Positions 1 to 12,766 of a DNA stretch of 55,987 nucleotides are shown piece by piece (the stretch's first letter is position 1; every line of letters starts with the position of its first letter). Source of the DNA: Haplosporangium gracile (taxonomy: Eukaryota; Mortierellomycota; Mortierellomycetes; Mortierellales; Mortierellaceae). The notes beneath the pieces were generated by a model. The model worked only from the letters and a program-made list of their open reading frames with translations. It searched no databases and was not told the DNA's origin. Location: assembly GCA_015499985.1 (NCBI GenBank), contig JAAAUF010000160.1, positions 1-55,987 on the forward strand. The letters are read 5' to 3'. The position numbers and the translations under genes were made by a program.

Positions 1-204
1 CAGTAGTCAAAAAGAAAAAGACCGCTTCTTAATGGTCGTTAAAGTTCCATCCAATCACATCATCTTATCCTACCTACTAATGCTTTCTTCTTTCGCCCCA
101 TATCTCACAACTACACCTTTCATACCTGACATGAATAACAAAGAAACACTTTACAATTTCAATAAGCAACTTGTATACAAATAAGCAACTTTCTCCATTC
201 TAAT

Positions 205-1433
205 TTACTTCCTGTACCAGACGCCCTTGGGTTTACCCAAGCACTCGCCAACAATGACCACCTTGAACCCCTTGGACTTGATCAAATCAATCACTCGAGG
301 CGTCAAGGTTGTCGCCGTCTTTTCAATAATGCCGTGCATCAAGACGTTGTGGCCGCCCCTCTTCCTGTGCCCGCTGTTGATGGACTTCTGATCGAGCGGT
401 AAGCTCTTGTCGACATCCGTGGGGTCTATTTGCAAAATATTAAAGAAATGATGATAATATATCAAGCATACGAAATGGTCGAAACCATCCAATTCCTACT
501 TTTTTTTCCCTTGAACGTGATATGTTCCAAGAATGAAGAGAAGAAAAAGACTTACGTCTCCAGTCGTTGATAGCAATGTCCCACATGGCGATTCTGTACA
601 TCATGACGTCTAAAGTTCTTCTGGCGGTCGTACTGAGGCTTCCGAAGGATGGGCGCATGTATTTAGGCCCCACTCCGATCAACTCCTTGATCGCATAGTC
701 CACTATTCCATGCGGGTAAAAAGAACGACGAAAGAGAGACTAGATTGAGAGAACGTGAGATGAAAGTCAAGGAAAGAAAGGTAGAAGAGAGAGGAAATAA
801 AGTGACATGGAGGGGAAAAGATGGAAAAAGAGAGAAAGCTCATCGCGCTAGTAAAGCAATCAATGTCCTCCTTCTCTTTCGTGATCTTGCTGTCATTGAG
901 TGAACGATGACACAGGAGGCGCACTAACGGGCAGTCATCTCCTTGCAAATCTGTCGAGCGCTCATCTCTTCCAAATCCTTATGCGACCAAGTATGCGACG
1001 CAATGTAATGTCCCTCCCTATAAGCCCTCTTCACCATACCCTCATAAGCTTCCAATTTGCAATACTCTCCTAATTTATAAAAAAACGTCGCCTTGAAGCT
1101 CTTGGCCTTCAAGATGTCCAATAATTTATCGGCATACTTGAAGGAACCGTCACCGTAGGTCAAGGCGACAGTTTTGGGGACTGTGCAACGGCAAATGATC
1201 GTAGTGCCGTCGTGTTTGTAGACTGCGGGGAGGCTATAGCCAAGAAAGGTTTTGTCGGCGTTGGCTTCGTCGCGATCGAGGTTTGAGACTCTACAATCGG
1301 GGAGAGATCTTGTGGCGAGGATGGGGTTGGCGGCGGAGAAGATTTGTTCTGAGATTGGGACGATTTCGATATTTGCGGCTGCTGTGGCGGCGAATAGAAG
1401 AGCTACCAATGCCATGCGCATCGTTGGGGTCAT
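205..1433 (-). CDS. Secreted polysaccharide (chitin) deacetylase-like protein, NodB fold, catalytic-base Asp replaced
   Basis: Three exons on the minus strand (1433..929, 702..556, 425..205; GT-AG introns) give about 290 aa. The N-terminus (MTPTMRMALVALLF...) is a signal peptide of roughly 20 residues. NodB homology follows. Motif 1 reads TYGDGS where the family has TFDDGP, so the first (catalytic-base) Asp is Gly while the metal-binding Asp remains. Motif 2 is SHTWSH, motif 3 MRPSFG, motif 4 WDIAINDW and motif 5 VLMHG, so the metal-binding His pair and the acid His are kept. The family removes acetyl groups from chitin or related wall polymers outside the cell. Loss of the base suggests weak or no catalysis, or a binding role. 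The Met at 1433 was chosen because it starts the signal peptide; further in-frame codons upstream look like leader. Several Cys residues fit a secreted, disulfide-bonded protein. Fold assignment is firm; activity is uncertain. Confidence 0.88.
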
Positions 1434-1563
1434 TTTCAATGGGTTCTGTTGTGGCGAGTAATCGGTAGTGGTTGTTATCGAAGGAACCGATTGAGTAGTT
1501 GGGTATGTGAGTGGGTAGATGAGTAGAAGGCTAGTGTATTGATCTGAGAGGCTGAACGATGCC

Positions 1564-1569
1564 TTTATA
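1564..1569 (-). promoter_or_regulatory. TATA box of the deacetylase gene
   Basis: TATAAA on the minus strand, about 131 bp upstream of the start codon at 1433. Spacing fits a fungal promoter with a leader of about 100 nt. Confidence 0.5.
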
Positions 1570-2147
1570 GCGGACGCAAAAATGAGCCGTAAAAATAATG
1601 GAAAAAGTCGCGTGTCGCTTTGTTTTGGACCTTGAAATACCCCACCCCACTCTCCTCCATCGTGGCCATGAATTGGATTGGATTCAACGGGTTCATATGG
1701 TGTTGAATCCATAATGACGGTTTTTTATTACTGGTTTTGTGAAACCATGGGGATCACAAAGGTCTTTAAACAATGTTTAAATTGCTTTAGATGCAGAGAA
1801 AAGAGAAGGAAAGCGAAAGATGGTTGTGGTTATGGAGAGCTGCTGTGTGGGAAGAGGGTAGATCATTGCACCCTCAGTCAATCATGTAGACGAGTGCATT
1901 GGCCTTATATTACAATGACCGAATACGGAATAGAAAAAGTCATCCTGCCCCGTCTCAACAGGACATGCATATTCATGTGACATTCTCGCGCCTGGTCTAG
2001 AGCCCTCCCTTTGTCAAGATGCGTTGAAAGAAATAGGTAGCGAGGCCATCCTCGATCTACTTGACAACGCACCGAAGTGAGAAGGTACCATACTTTTTTA
2101 TTTTCTAGGCTCTATTTACAATCATAGGAAAAAAACGAACGAGAAAA
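1570..2147. other. Intergenic region, no gene seen
   Basis: This stretch lies upstream of the deacetylase and downstream of the next minus-strand gene. Short open frames here show no family match or splice-supported extension. I see only the distal promoter and probably the 3' UTR of the neighbour. Confidence 0.5.
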
Positions 2148-3500
2148 TCATAGCTTGGAAGGAAGCGCGATATGTTGCATAGGTGCCCTCCAGTGATCCT
2201 CTGCCTGTGACTGTTGTCGTTGCTGTTGTTGTTGTTGTTGAGATTGATCCGTTTGGACTTTTGAGCTGCAGGACCCTGATTCTAAACAAGGTAATGGGGA
2301 CGAAGGTGAAGGGTAAGGAAAATGCACAGGGTATGTTGGAACAACTTTAAAAACTACCACGTACACGAAAGCAAGAGAGAAAGAAATGACTGAAGGAGAA
2401 CATTAAAGAAAAGGAAGGAAGGAAAAATAGGGGAGGGAGAAAAGTGAAAGGTAACCGAACCAATGCGTAGTGGGAAAAAAAGGAAACGAGGGTACTCGTT
2501 GTCGAGTCGAGTGCAAAGAAGGAGGAAGAATGCGTTGTTGGTGTTGATGTGGTCAAAGTGAAAGAAGCACAGACCGATCTGGATAGATCCAAGCATTGTT
2601 GTTGGCAATGAAGAGTGAAGTTGATGTGAAAAAAAAGGACGTCCAACCCACTTAGGAATGGCCTCTTTTTGTTGGATCTGCTATTTGGGTTACTGCCGCG
2701 ATCCCCGTCACTTCGTCGTTTGTCGTTCGTTTGCCGTTGTTGTCGCTGATACGAGAAAAAAGGAAAGGGCTTGTTTTCTTGCTACTCTTACTGCCAAAAG
2801 TCTACGCCTTCGATTCCCGCAGTACATTGCTCTGACACACACACACACACACACACACAGACACATACGCCCCTCCAAGTGCTCTCTCTTCTCCTCAAAC
2901 ACCCTGGCACGAGGAAGAGAAACAACGCATACAGGATGACAATTTCTGTTTCCCTTGGCACAAAGAATCATGGACGAATAACTTACTGTTGTAACTGGCG
3001 TTCTGTCGAAAACCATACGCATCATATTCTTCCGAAGAGGAGGAAGAAGCGGCCCGTGGAGAGTATCTTGACTTGTAAGGCCTTTCCTCCACCTCCCATT
3101 CATCCTTTCCGACCATTCTCTTTGTTGCAGCCTTGTACGACGACGAGGAAGTAGATCTTTTGAGGCTTGAGCGCCAAGAACGATGGAAGGATGAAAGCGA
3201 GAGGAACGAGTATAATGAACCCGTTGATCGGCCTTTCTTCGTTGGGAGGACATGGACGAGGAAGGATCCGAACTTTGATGTTGATGGTGGTGCCACATAG
3301 ACAGAGTCATGAGGTACTGAGGAAAAGGAGGAAGTGTGGCCAACGCCTGCGGCAGGGACAGGGGCTGGGGGGAAGGTTATGGAGATGGTGGTGGCGGTGG
3401 GAGGGACAAGTTGCGAAAAGTCCATGACGGGATCCTTGGCGTTGATGATGATGATTGGAAGTAGCAACGATGCTACGCTGTAGAAGAATATTGCCAACAT
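2148..3500 (-). CDS. Hypothetical secreted, basic, Ser-rich protein (tentative two-exon model)
   Basis: The likely start at 3500 begins MLAIFFYSVASLLLPIIII, a good signal peptide. Exon 1 (3500..2987) then encodes a Pro/Thr/Ser-rich segment, a basic Ser-rich middle and an acidic-Tyr stretch ending near ASYN. A strong donor (GTAAGT at 2986) ends it. The phase-compatible acceptor at 2346-2345 joins an exon (2344..2148) encoding a Pro/Ser segment, a run of about seven Gln and a short tail, giving about 236 aa. The 635-nt intron is long for this window, so an extra small exon may be missed. I recognise no domain. The first exon is more secure than the second; the gene could still be non-coding. 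Confidence 0.4.
2835..2860. repeat. (CA)n microsatellite
   Basis: About a dozen CA dinucleotides in tandem, lying inside the proposed intron of the hypothetical secreted protein. Confidence 0.9.
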
Positions 3501-6500
3501 AGCCGTGCTTAGTTTGTTGTTTATGTTGCGATTGAGTTGTTGAGCGAGTTGAAAGAGGAAAGTAGGAACCGGTAGTAACGGAGAAGAAAGAGGAAAGGGA
3601 AGAAAATGGAAGAGAGGAGAAGAAAGAAAGATGCGGAGGAGATCAAAAATCAAGCAAAGGAAAAGGGGGGACAAGGGATTAGAGTGTGGCTGGATAGGAA
3701 CGGTTGGAATGATGATGGGTCAAAGAACGAGAGAGAGGGAAAGAAAGGCGAGAGTGAGAGGAATAGAGTGAGATGGGGGTGGATAAAGGGAAAATGAAAC
3801 GTAAGAGGCGTGGCGATGGTGGTGCAGGAGCAAAGGGAAACAAAAAAGGAGGAGAAAGAGGAGGAAAAAGAGGGCGGTAAAAGATAAACATTGCGTTAGG
3901 CGGAAACTCGCGCAGGGCCCAAAAGGGAGAGGGAAAAGAGGTAAATTGCACCATCGGGCTATTCTTTTCATCTGTGCTCTTAGCCATCCGCATGTCCTCC
4001 GATATATCTGAGCAGCTCATTATTCCTTTTTAAATAGGCACACATTCAAGAGCGTGCTGTATAATTACATGAGAGCAACAAGTCTGATATGTTTGATGTT
4101 GAACTTTGCACCCGTGGTTCCGTGGTTGTTGTTGTTCTTTTATTTGAGCTTGTCCATCAACAATCATTCTCAGTCATTGTCGTGGTGTCGTCGGGACTCG
4201 AGAAAAAACAATTACGACAACGGGGAAGAGATTCGCACCGCCCTCTGTCCTGCTTTGACACAGCCATCCCCTTTTACTCTAACTAAAATGTCCTCTGTGC
4301 GCATTTTCCCTTCATCTCGATCAGTCTCCATGTATGCAATGGCACTAACGTATGTACACTTATGCGCATGCCTACCCTCGATCCGCTTGTTTGTAGTCTC
4401 CAATTCCACGTAGGCCTTTTTTTTCTCGTTCTCTTGAACGCATGCTGACAAACCCTCCCTTCCTTTTTCTGCGAATCGTTGACCAATGTTCCGTTTGTAC
4501 ATTTTTTTTCGTTGCTGCGATGAAGTGTATGTAAAGTTAAGAAGTGAATTATGAGTGTAAGATAATGTTTTGCGCTCGATATAGTCCTTAGCTTGCATGA
4601 GGAGCAAGATCAGGGTGGAGCGAGCCTTCCATAAGAATTCAGGTTCTTGTCATCCAGACGGCGCAGTAGGGGCTGTAGAGGCAACAAGGGAGCGCAAGCG
4701 CATCGACCAAGACCCAGCAGCAAAAACTGCAATTTGAAAAGGAGACGTGGGTAAAGAATTCAAACAACGCCATTGATTTTTGCTTTTCAAGGGCGGGACC
4801 CCCAGACAACTGATAGTCACAACTGCGATTGGAGATATGTGAAATAGTAAGACTTTTATTCGATTCAACTCCATGGGGGCCAGCGTTTTGAGGATTTTAT
4901 TCTTTTCGGGCTCAGCAATTTACACTTTTTTCTTTGGATCTGTTTCGTTGCGGCCTCACCATCTCGTGCCTTTTGTTTTTGTTTCATGAGGGCTGAGGGA
5001 TGGCAGGGACAAAATGCCACATGCGGGTCAAATGTGTTCACTCGAGTGATAATTTAAGAGAACCTGGACTTAATACAAAAAAAAGTAATCCTCGCAGTCG
5101 GCACTATCGTTCAAAGCCTTCAAAAAGAATGTAAATTAGTGTCCGTACTTGCTGGTTTCTATGAAAAAGGTGACCGAGACTTGCCTTATTTCCTGCTTCG
5201 ACTCTTCCTTTTTATACTTAAGGTCATCAGTTGAACCGAGACAAAAATTGCACCCAGGGGTAAGGTAAGACAAAAAAAAAAAGAAAAGAAAAGAAAGGTA
5301 AGGTCTGGCGGACCATGTGTCTCATGAGGAGACACATACACCCACTCCTCGGATGGGTCATTCACAGCCCATTTCCATTTGCTACCACAAGTGGAAGAGG
5401 GGAGGCGCACATACAAAGTATATCTTTTTTGTTTGTGAGCGTGGAATACCGAGAAGAAAAGGTAAAAATAAAACGGGTTGGTTGGTTTGTGTGGGCGCTA
5501 AGTAAACGAATAAGATGTTGTGTATATTTGTGTGGTTGGTCATGCCCTTTCTTTCGGGTGGCCAAGGGGAAAGGCAAAAGGCAAAAGTGAGAAGCAGTTT
5601 TTCTTCTTCTTCTTCTGGATGAGGGTATTGTAACTGACATCTCTTTATTTTCTTTCATCTCGATCTTCTTTTCTTCAATTTTCAACCCCCATCTCCACAG
5701 ACTATCTTCTCTCTACCCCCTTCCCTCAACCAAAATATTTCCTCCATCTCCCTCACGCGACCAAACTAAACATATTTCAACTGTACTCCAGGTACGCAAC
5801 GCAACCGCTTCTCATTTTCTTTTTATGCTCTCTTTTCCCTCCTTCATCGATCCTATCTTCTGCTCCCGCGGCTCTAATGCCTAAAATTCTGTCTCCAATT
5901 GGTTCAAAGTCCCAACAGTCAGACGAGCAACTCTCATTTGCTTTGTCTTGTCGTTCTTTGCTTCGGTTTGTCCCTCCCAGGAGTGGAGGAGAGAGGATGG
6001 TGGTTTTTTTTCTTTGCCCTGTCTTGTTGTCCACATTGACATATGTATAGCAAAACCCCAGCCCAAACTCTGCCTAGCCCTACCTTTTCTTCCTCGACAA
6101 TTTTCTTTTGTTTTTCCAGCTAGAGGAAGGGGGGAGAGAGAGGTGGGGGAGAAAAGAGAGGAGTAAAAGGGGCCAGACCACTTTAAAAGAGCAAACGTAG
6201 AAGGGTCGTGGCCCCCTCTTTTTTTCATTCCTCTGAATTGCGCAGATACATGAAGAGCACCACCACCACATCTTTGCTACATAACTTCACCCACCTACCC
6301 AACATACCTCCACTTCTTCAGAGCTAGTAAAGTGCTCGAGAGTACCTTCGGAATCCTAAAGAAGTGGCCCTTTTTTCATTTACCAACAGTTCATATATTG
6401 TGTGTGCAAAATTGAAAATCCACTTTTTTTTACATTGAAGTTCTCGGTAATCGGCTCTAAAGAGGAGGCAAGAGGTGCAATGCGAGAGAGTACTTTTTTT

Positions 6501-6834
6501 TCAATCACAGTCTCATCCATGACGAAACCCATGTTGAGAATGAGATGTTCTGCTTAATTGCGTGAGTTGGGTTGGGGGGGTTCCAAGGAAGAAGGGGATA
6601 GAGAAGAGAGTTGTCTTTCTGCGCATATCCATCGACCATTACCCACCCCAAATGTACTAAAAATACTTTTTTTTTTTTTTATTATAATTTTTTTTTGTCC
6701 GCTCGCGCTGATTCACCGATTAGTCGTGTGGTGTCTGTATCAGTTCAAGCAAAGAGCAGAGCAATCGCGTTTTTATCCGTTTTTGAACACAACAGCAGGG
6801 GTCAAATAATCTCCTTCAGGGTAATCCCACCAGA
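3501..6834. other. 3.3-kb divergent intergenic region
   Basis: The region separates a minus-strand gene from a plus-strand gene. The part near 3540-3850 is purine-rich on the plus strand, i.e. CT-rich in the sense of the left gene. The part near 5590-5770 is CT-rich on the plus strand, in the sense of the right gene. Open frames of 60-130 codons occur on both strands, but they are low-complexity and match nothing I know. I see no RNA gene. Confidence 0.5.
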
Positions 6835-8577
6835 ATGGCAGCTCACAATCGGCCGTCAGGCGACAATAACAACAACCAGTACAGGACCAACAACAACCCC
6901 TCTTTTCCTCCTTCTCCTCCTCCCAACATCCCCTCTCGCTTCTCTTCTTACCAATCTCCACCACTTCGTACCGGCGTAAACCCTTACGGAGGACAACAAC
7001 AACAACAACCCCTTTCGCCAACTCAACCACTGTCACCGACGCAACCCTTGTCACCTTCCTACCCTTATCCTAACCAACAACAACAGCAGCAGCAGTTCCA
7101 GCCTCAATCCCAGTACCAGCCTCGATCTCAGTATCAGCCCCAGTCGCAGTATCAGCCTCAATCGCAATACCAGCCTCAATCGCAGTACCGTCAATCCCCA
7201 CCACAACAGCAACAGCAGCAACAGAACTCTCAGTTCCATCGTTCTCAGAGTCCACCCGCTGCATACAACCGTGCCTTTAGTCCACCTCGCCAACAGCAGC
7301 AGCAGCAGCAGCAGCAGCAATTCAATCATCGTTCTCAGAGTCCATCTCGTACCGATTTCAGAAACAACAACAACAACAACGCGGCCCCAGTACAAGCGCC
7401 AAGTTTAGCGTCCGCCTTCTCAACCAACAACAACAACGACAATAACAGATCCTACCCACCAGTCCCGGGTCCCCCTTCTCCACCCACCCACCAGCAGTAC
7501 CAGCAAAACTACCAAGTCGCTTCAACGCAAGCACCGTTAACCAAGTTGGCAGCCTCTTTACCGTCCCGTAACCACCCTTTGGCAGAGGATATTCATCTAA
7601 ACCCACCCCAGCGTAGCTTTGTAGCGCTTGAAGCCCCCGATCGTCCCCTCTCTGTGGCCTCATTCTCCAATCTCTCGACCCACTCCAACGAGCCCCTCAA
7701 CCCTTCTAGATACCAACAATCCCAACTCGAGGACCGATCTCGATCACGCACAAAGAAGAAGCTTTCGACAAAGAAAATGGCATACCGCGAAAACAACAAT
7801 GCGGCTGCGTCTGGACCTCGGCCCATGACACCACAGCTCTGGCATCCCGATAACGATAACAACAACAACCGTCGCCGCTCAACTGACTTGAATTCAAGTC
7901 TGGACGAAATCGATGACGATGACCGTCGCCGAAACAAGGAGGCTGCTGAGGGCGATGACGATCAACCCAAGCTTAAGAAGAAACGCAAGAACCTCGCGGC
8001 ACGTATCCGTTCTTGGCGCAAGCCCGATCCTGTGTTCAAGGTCAAGGGTACCGGCCGTCTGGCTCAGTTCTCGAACGAGCGTCTCTATCTGCACTGGATC
8101 CGGTTCGGTATCCTCCAGGGTAGTATTGCGGTGATGTTGCTGAACTTTGGTAACGAGGTTGCTGGGATGATTGGAGTCGTGACGCTGGTCTTGGCCTTGC
8201 TGACACTGCTGTATGGAACAACGCTGTATCATTTGCGTCACATTCACATGATCACCAAGCGCAAGGATGTGGTGTATTTCTCGAGGAAGGTTCCTACCCT
8301 ACTCACCCTTGCGCTTTTCACCGTCTATTTTGCCAACTTTATTCGTAAGTATAGTATTGTTTTGTTTTCTGCTTTGTTCATATCCGAAATTCTGTTGTTA
8401 AAAAAAAAAAAAGTGAATAGAAAAAGAAACGAGAATATTAACATATTGTCCCTACTTTCCTTTTTTTTCATTTTTCTATCGTTCACAGTGACGATGACGA
8501 TTGGCAAGGACTGGACAAGCAGACCACCATGGGTCGGCCAAGACGGAACCAACCCTGGCGATGTCTTTGCTCGTTAA
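6835..8577 (+). CDS. DUF202/VTC1-like membrane protein with long Gln/Asn/Pro-rich N-terminal region
   Basis: Two exons (6835..8344, 8489..8577; intron GTAAGT...CACAG) give 532 aa. Residues 1 to about 360 are low complexity: Asn and Gln runs, three PLSPTQ-type units, five or six YQPQSQ hexapeptides and several SQSPP/FSPPR motifs. A basic stretch (KLKKKRKN) leads into a DUF202 domain at about 405-510 with the signature SNERLYLHW followed by three membrane helices (about 424-445, 446-466, 485-507). This resembles Vtc1, the small membrane subunit of the vacuolar polyphosphate polymerase (VTC) complex, which is usually only about 130 aa. No SPX or catalytic polymerase domain is present. It is probably a vacuolar or ER membrane protein linked to polyphosphate metabolism, with a long cytosolic disordered tail. 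Domain call is solid; physiological role is inferred. Confidence 0.85.
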   Translation: MAAHNRPSGDNNNNQYRTNNNPSFPPSPPPNIPSRFSSYQSPPLRTGVNPYGGQQQQQPLSPTQPLSPTQPLSPSYPYPNQQQQQQQFQPQSQYQPRSQYQPQSQYQPQSQYQPQSQYRQSPPQQQQQQQNSQFHRSQSPPAAYNRAFSPPRQQQQQQQQQQFNHRSQSPSRTDFRNNNNNNAAPVQAPSLASAFSTNNNNDNNRSYPPVPGPPSPPTHQQYQQNYQVASTQAPLTKLAASLPSRNHPLAEDIHLNPPQRSFVALEAPDRPLSVASFSNLSTHSNEPLNPSRYQQSQLEDRSRSRTKKKLSTKKMAYRENNNAAASGPRPMTPQLWHPDNDNNNNRRRSTDLNSSLDEIDDDDRRRNKEAAEGDDDQPKLKKKRKNLAARIRSWRKPDPVFKVKGTGRLAQFSNERLYLHWIRFGILQGSIAVMLLNFGNEVAGMIGVVTLVLALLTLLYGTTLYHLRHIHMITKRKDVVYFSRKVPTLLTLALFTVYFANFIRKYSIVLFSALFISEILLLKKKKVNRKRNENINILSLLSFFFIFLSFTVTMTIGKDWTSRPPWVGQDGTNPGDVFAR

Positions 8578-8798
8578 CTCTTTCTCTCTTTTTTCCACGT
8601 CTTCTTCTACTCCTTCTTCCTCTCAATTCAAAACAAGAATCTCCCGCTTCATCTATCACAATACTTTTTTGTTGTTTTTAATTTACATACATACAAGGCA
8701 TTACATTAAAATGGTTATTTCGAATCAATATCTGATGGTCGATTTACAAGCTCATTCGCTCGACGCGCGCGCGTTAAAGAAACAAGCAAACTACAAAA

Positions 8799-8804
8799 AA
8801 TAAA
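8799..8804 (+). terminator. Putative polyadenylation signal
   Basis: AATAAA about 220 nt after the stop of the DUF202/VTC gene, followed by a 21-A run at 8860-8880. Confidence 0.4.
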
Positions 8805-9095
8805 AACTCCAAATGAATGCTTCACGTCATTGCAAAAGAACTCCATATCACCAATTTCCAAAAAAAAAAAAAAAAAAAAATACAATATGTATCAAAGGAG
8901 TGAGTTGTTTATTAACGTCTAGAGAGGGCCCAGGCGCGAACAGGTGGTGATAGGGGTTGTTGTTGTAAATCGATATGTTGCATCCAGCTTGTTGCTCCAA
9001 AATCGTTTCTCTCGCCTTGCAATTTTGTTTTTTTTCTATCAGATAACAATGCTTGTGGGGTGGTTGATTGGGAGGTCGAAAAAGAAAGGTATTGT

Positions 9096-9908
9096 TTATT
9101 CCTCATCCTTGGCCTCGTAAGCCTTCCAGTAGTTGCCGATAACGGGGAGCTTGCAGAAGAGATCACGCTATTATCCATTAAAGGAAACAGGGGATATTGT
9201 TAGTCAATTGAACACTGAAAGAAACGCTGATGAGCACAGAGCCATGAAAAACGTAATGTAGTGACAGACTAGCTACCTTAGCTGGGGGAAGGCACTCGGC
9301 AAAGAAGAGGACGGCGGAACCAGTAGCAACACCGAAGAGGGTAGCGGAACCAGCCCTATTATATCCCAATTGAACAAAGACAAGAGAAAGAGGGCATTAG
9401 CCACGTGAATCGAGGACTGTAGGCACGCGTATCTGACTGAGGAAGTGGTGGGTGTTAGTGTGTAAAAGAATCCTGTGCGTTGTGTAGTAAGTGTCAGTGT
9501 TCGCTTGCTCCGGAAGTCCGAAAACAATTCGGAATTTTCAGCCATGTAATTTTGGGCGAGCGATCGGGTACTAGGGCGTTATTCTTTTTTTGTCGGATCC
9601 CCGGTTGGTGTATGTTCCTGACTTGATGCATAAGGACGATCCCTATCGTATGTAATGTGCGCCGCAAATCCCATTGTCATCGTTCCTGTGTTTGTGCGTT
9701 CTTCCCAAAATGACTTGTTTCCGTTGATGTCACTCCTTGGAAAAGGCCGCTGTGATTCAAAAAACGAAGGTCCGTTTGCTTTGTACAAGAAGGTGTAAAA
9801 GAGGAAGTTGAAGGGCGCGAGAGAGAAGGTACGCTACCAGCGCATGATGTTCTCGGGATTGGCGCCCAAGACGCGGACAGAGTGTGAGATGATGCGGGGA
9901 CCAGCCAT
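9096..9908 (-). CDS. QCR10: Cytochrome b-c1 complex subunit 10
   Basis: Three small exons (9908..9838, 9355..9277, 9167..9096) encode 73 aa. The protein begins MAGPRIISHSVRVLG, has one membrane helix (about residues 25-45, SATLFGVATGSAVLFFAE) and ends with the conserved LFCKLPVIGNYW stretch that resembles fungal QCR10. QCR10 is a small single-pass subunit of respiratory complex III in the inner mitochondrial membrane, near the Rieske protein. Each exon is too short to be seen as a long ORF; the frame closes cleanly at both junctions (phases 2 and 0). The first intron is 482 nt, unusually long here. The gene is divergent from PP2A and convergent with the DUF202/VTC gene. Confidence 0.85.
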
Positions 9909-11008
9909 TGTTGTAGAGCGAGGGGATGTGTGATGGAGGAATGGAGTGAAATTTGATTCAAGATGATTGGCAGCAGAGTCCAAGGGAAACTGTTTATCGG
10001 CGGGGTGAGGGTCGGACTGCAGCTCGTGCGAGCGGCGATTATGTGACGTCACTCAAGGCCTAAAAAATCGTATTGAAGGGTTTAAAATGACAGACCGAAA
10101 GGATGCTTGGATATAACAGACAACAACTTACAACATATAGATGAGGATGCAACCGAGCGATGTACGATCAACATCACTCTCGAGAATGGTTTGTTTAAGA
10201 AGCAAGAAAGAACAAGCTCACTGAAGAGGGGGATGACAGTGAGAAAGTCAAAAGTGGGCGGTTGGCATGGGTCGTTTTTTATTCGTCTCTTTCTTTCTGG
10301 CAGTGGATCCACAAGACTCACTTCTTTTCGTTTCCCTTTTTTTTCCTCCTCTTTTCCTTTCTCTTCTTTTCTCACCTTCTCCTTCACTCCACATCATCCT
10401 CCCTCCCACCCTCCCCTCTTTTTACACTCCTCTCCTTTTACACTCCTCTCTCACTTCTTCCTCCCCTTTCCTCACACCCTTCACCCCTGTAAAAGGTACA
10501 ACCGCCATAAACCACATCCTTACCAAACATCTGCTCCCAAACCTCATCCTTATGCTTTACTTTCTCTTTCTGTCGACTGCGAGCGCCTTTGACAGCAAAC
10601 AGCCCAATAACGACCATCTCGGTCGTTTTGTTGGCTTGCTGTCAAAGCGACATGCATATTGTGCAACAACGGGGTCGGCTTCGCACACAAGGGCTGAATG
10701 CGAGCCACGTTGTGATTAAAAGAGAAAAAACTTGGCATCACCCCGCCAAAGAGGTGAACGGGGTTGTGTTGATGTCACAGCGATGCTCTCTGCTTCGAGT
10801 CCGGAGTAAAATTCTTGCTCCTTGCAGTGGACATAACAGGAGACACACTAATGGCTGACATCGACGTTGTATGTGTTTTACACTCGAGACTAACACCGCA
10901 CTCTCATCTTTTTTTTTTCACTCGTGGATGTAGGAACGCCTCTTGCAACCTTTTTTTTTTCAATCCTATTACGACCCCAACTTTTTCGTTTTGTACAGTG
11001 TTTAAAAA
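9909..11008. promoter_or_regulatory. Divergent promoter region QCR10 / PP2A catalytic subunit
   Basis: About 1.1 kb. A plus-strand CT tract at about 10320-10490 precedes PP2A. A likely leader intron runs from a GTATGT donor at 10869 to a TTGTACAG acceptor ending at 10998, just before the PP2A start codon. No gene is supported here. Confidence 0.5.

Positions 11009-11025
<17 letters not shown>
10851..11025 (+). promoter_or_regulatory. Possible spliced upstream ORF in the PP2A leader
   Basis: An ATG at 10851 reads MADIDV directly up to a GTATGT donor. Splicing 10869..10998 continues the frame for eight more codons to TGA at 11023-11025, past the main ATG at 11009 in another frame. A 14-codon uORF of this kind would lower translation. 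MADIDV also resembles the N-terminus of other PP2A catalytic subunits, but no acceptor I see puts it in frame with the full PP2A sequence. Confidence 0.3.
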
Positions 11026-12360
<1,335 letters not shown>

Positions 12361-12766
12361 TAGTCGAATGTATATTTCGCGTTTCCCTTTTTTTATTTTA
12401 CTTTCCTCCTCTGTTACCCTTCCTTCACATATCCACACCAGCAAAAAACAAAAACAACGACAATCAAAGTCAACAACCACAGCAAAAAAAAAAATACACA
12501 TAAATGAGATTCTTTGCATTGTTTCTTATCTTAAAGTCTACCGTTTCAAGCTGAATAGCTAGCTAGCTCACATATGCGCGCCTTTTGCGCTCTTGAAAAT
12601 AAATTACAAAAAAAAAAACGTCGTTGAGCAAAGTGAGCCAATCGAATGGAGTCACCCTGACAGATTTTCGCACGACATTTTGAATATTTTTTCTTTTATG
12701 TCGTTTTGTCATCTCGCTTCCTTCTTTACAACTTTCCTTCATCCATACCCCAACGCAACATTCACA
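12361..12766. other. PP2A 3' end and SDR promoter
   Basis: A 406-bp spacer between two plus-strand genes. It is AT-rich with A-runs and a TAGCTAGCTAGCT palindromic run near 12556. No gene is seen. Confidence 0.5.

Noticed and set aside
10107..10719. Overlapping Ser/Phe/Leu-rich frames upstream of PP2A
   Set aside because: CT-rich leader sequence; three frames are open at once, as expected for skewed DNA.
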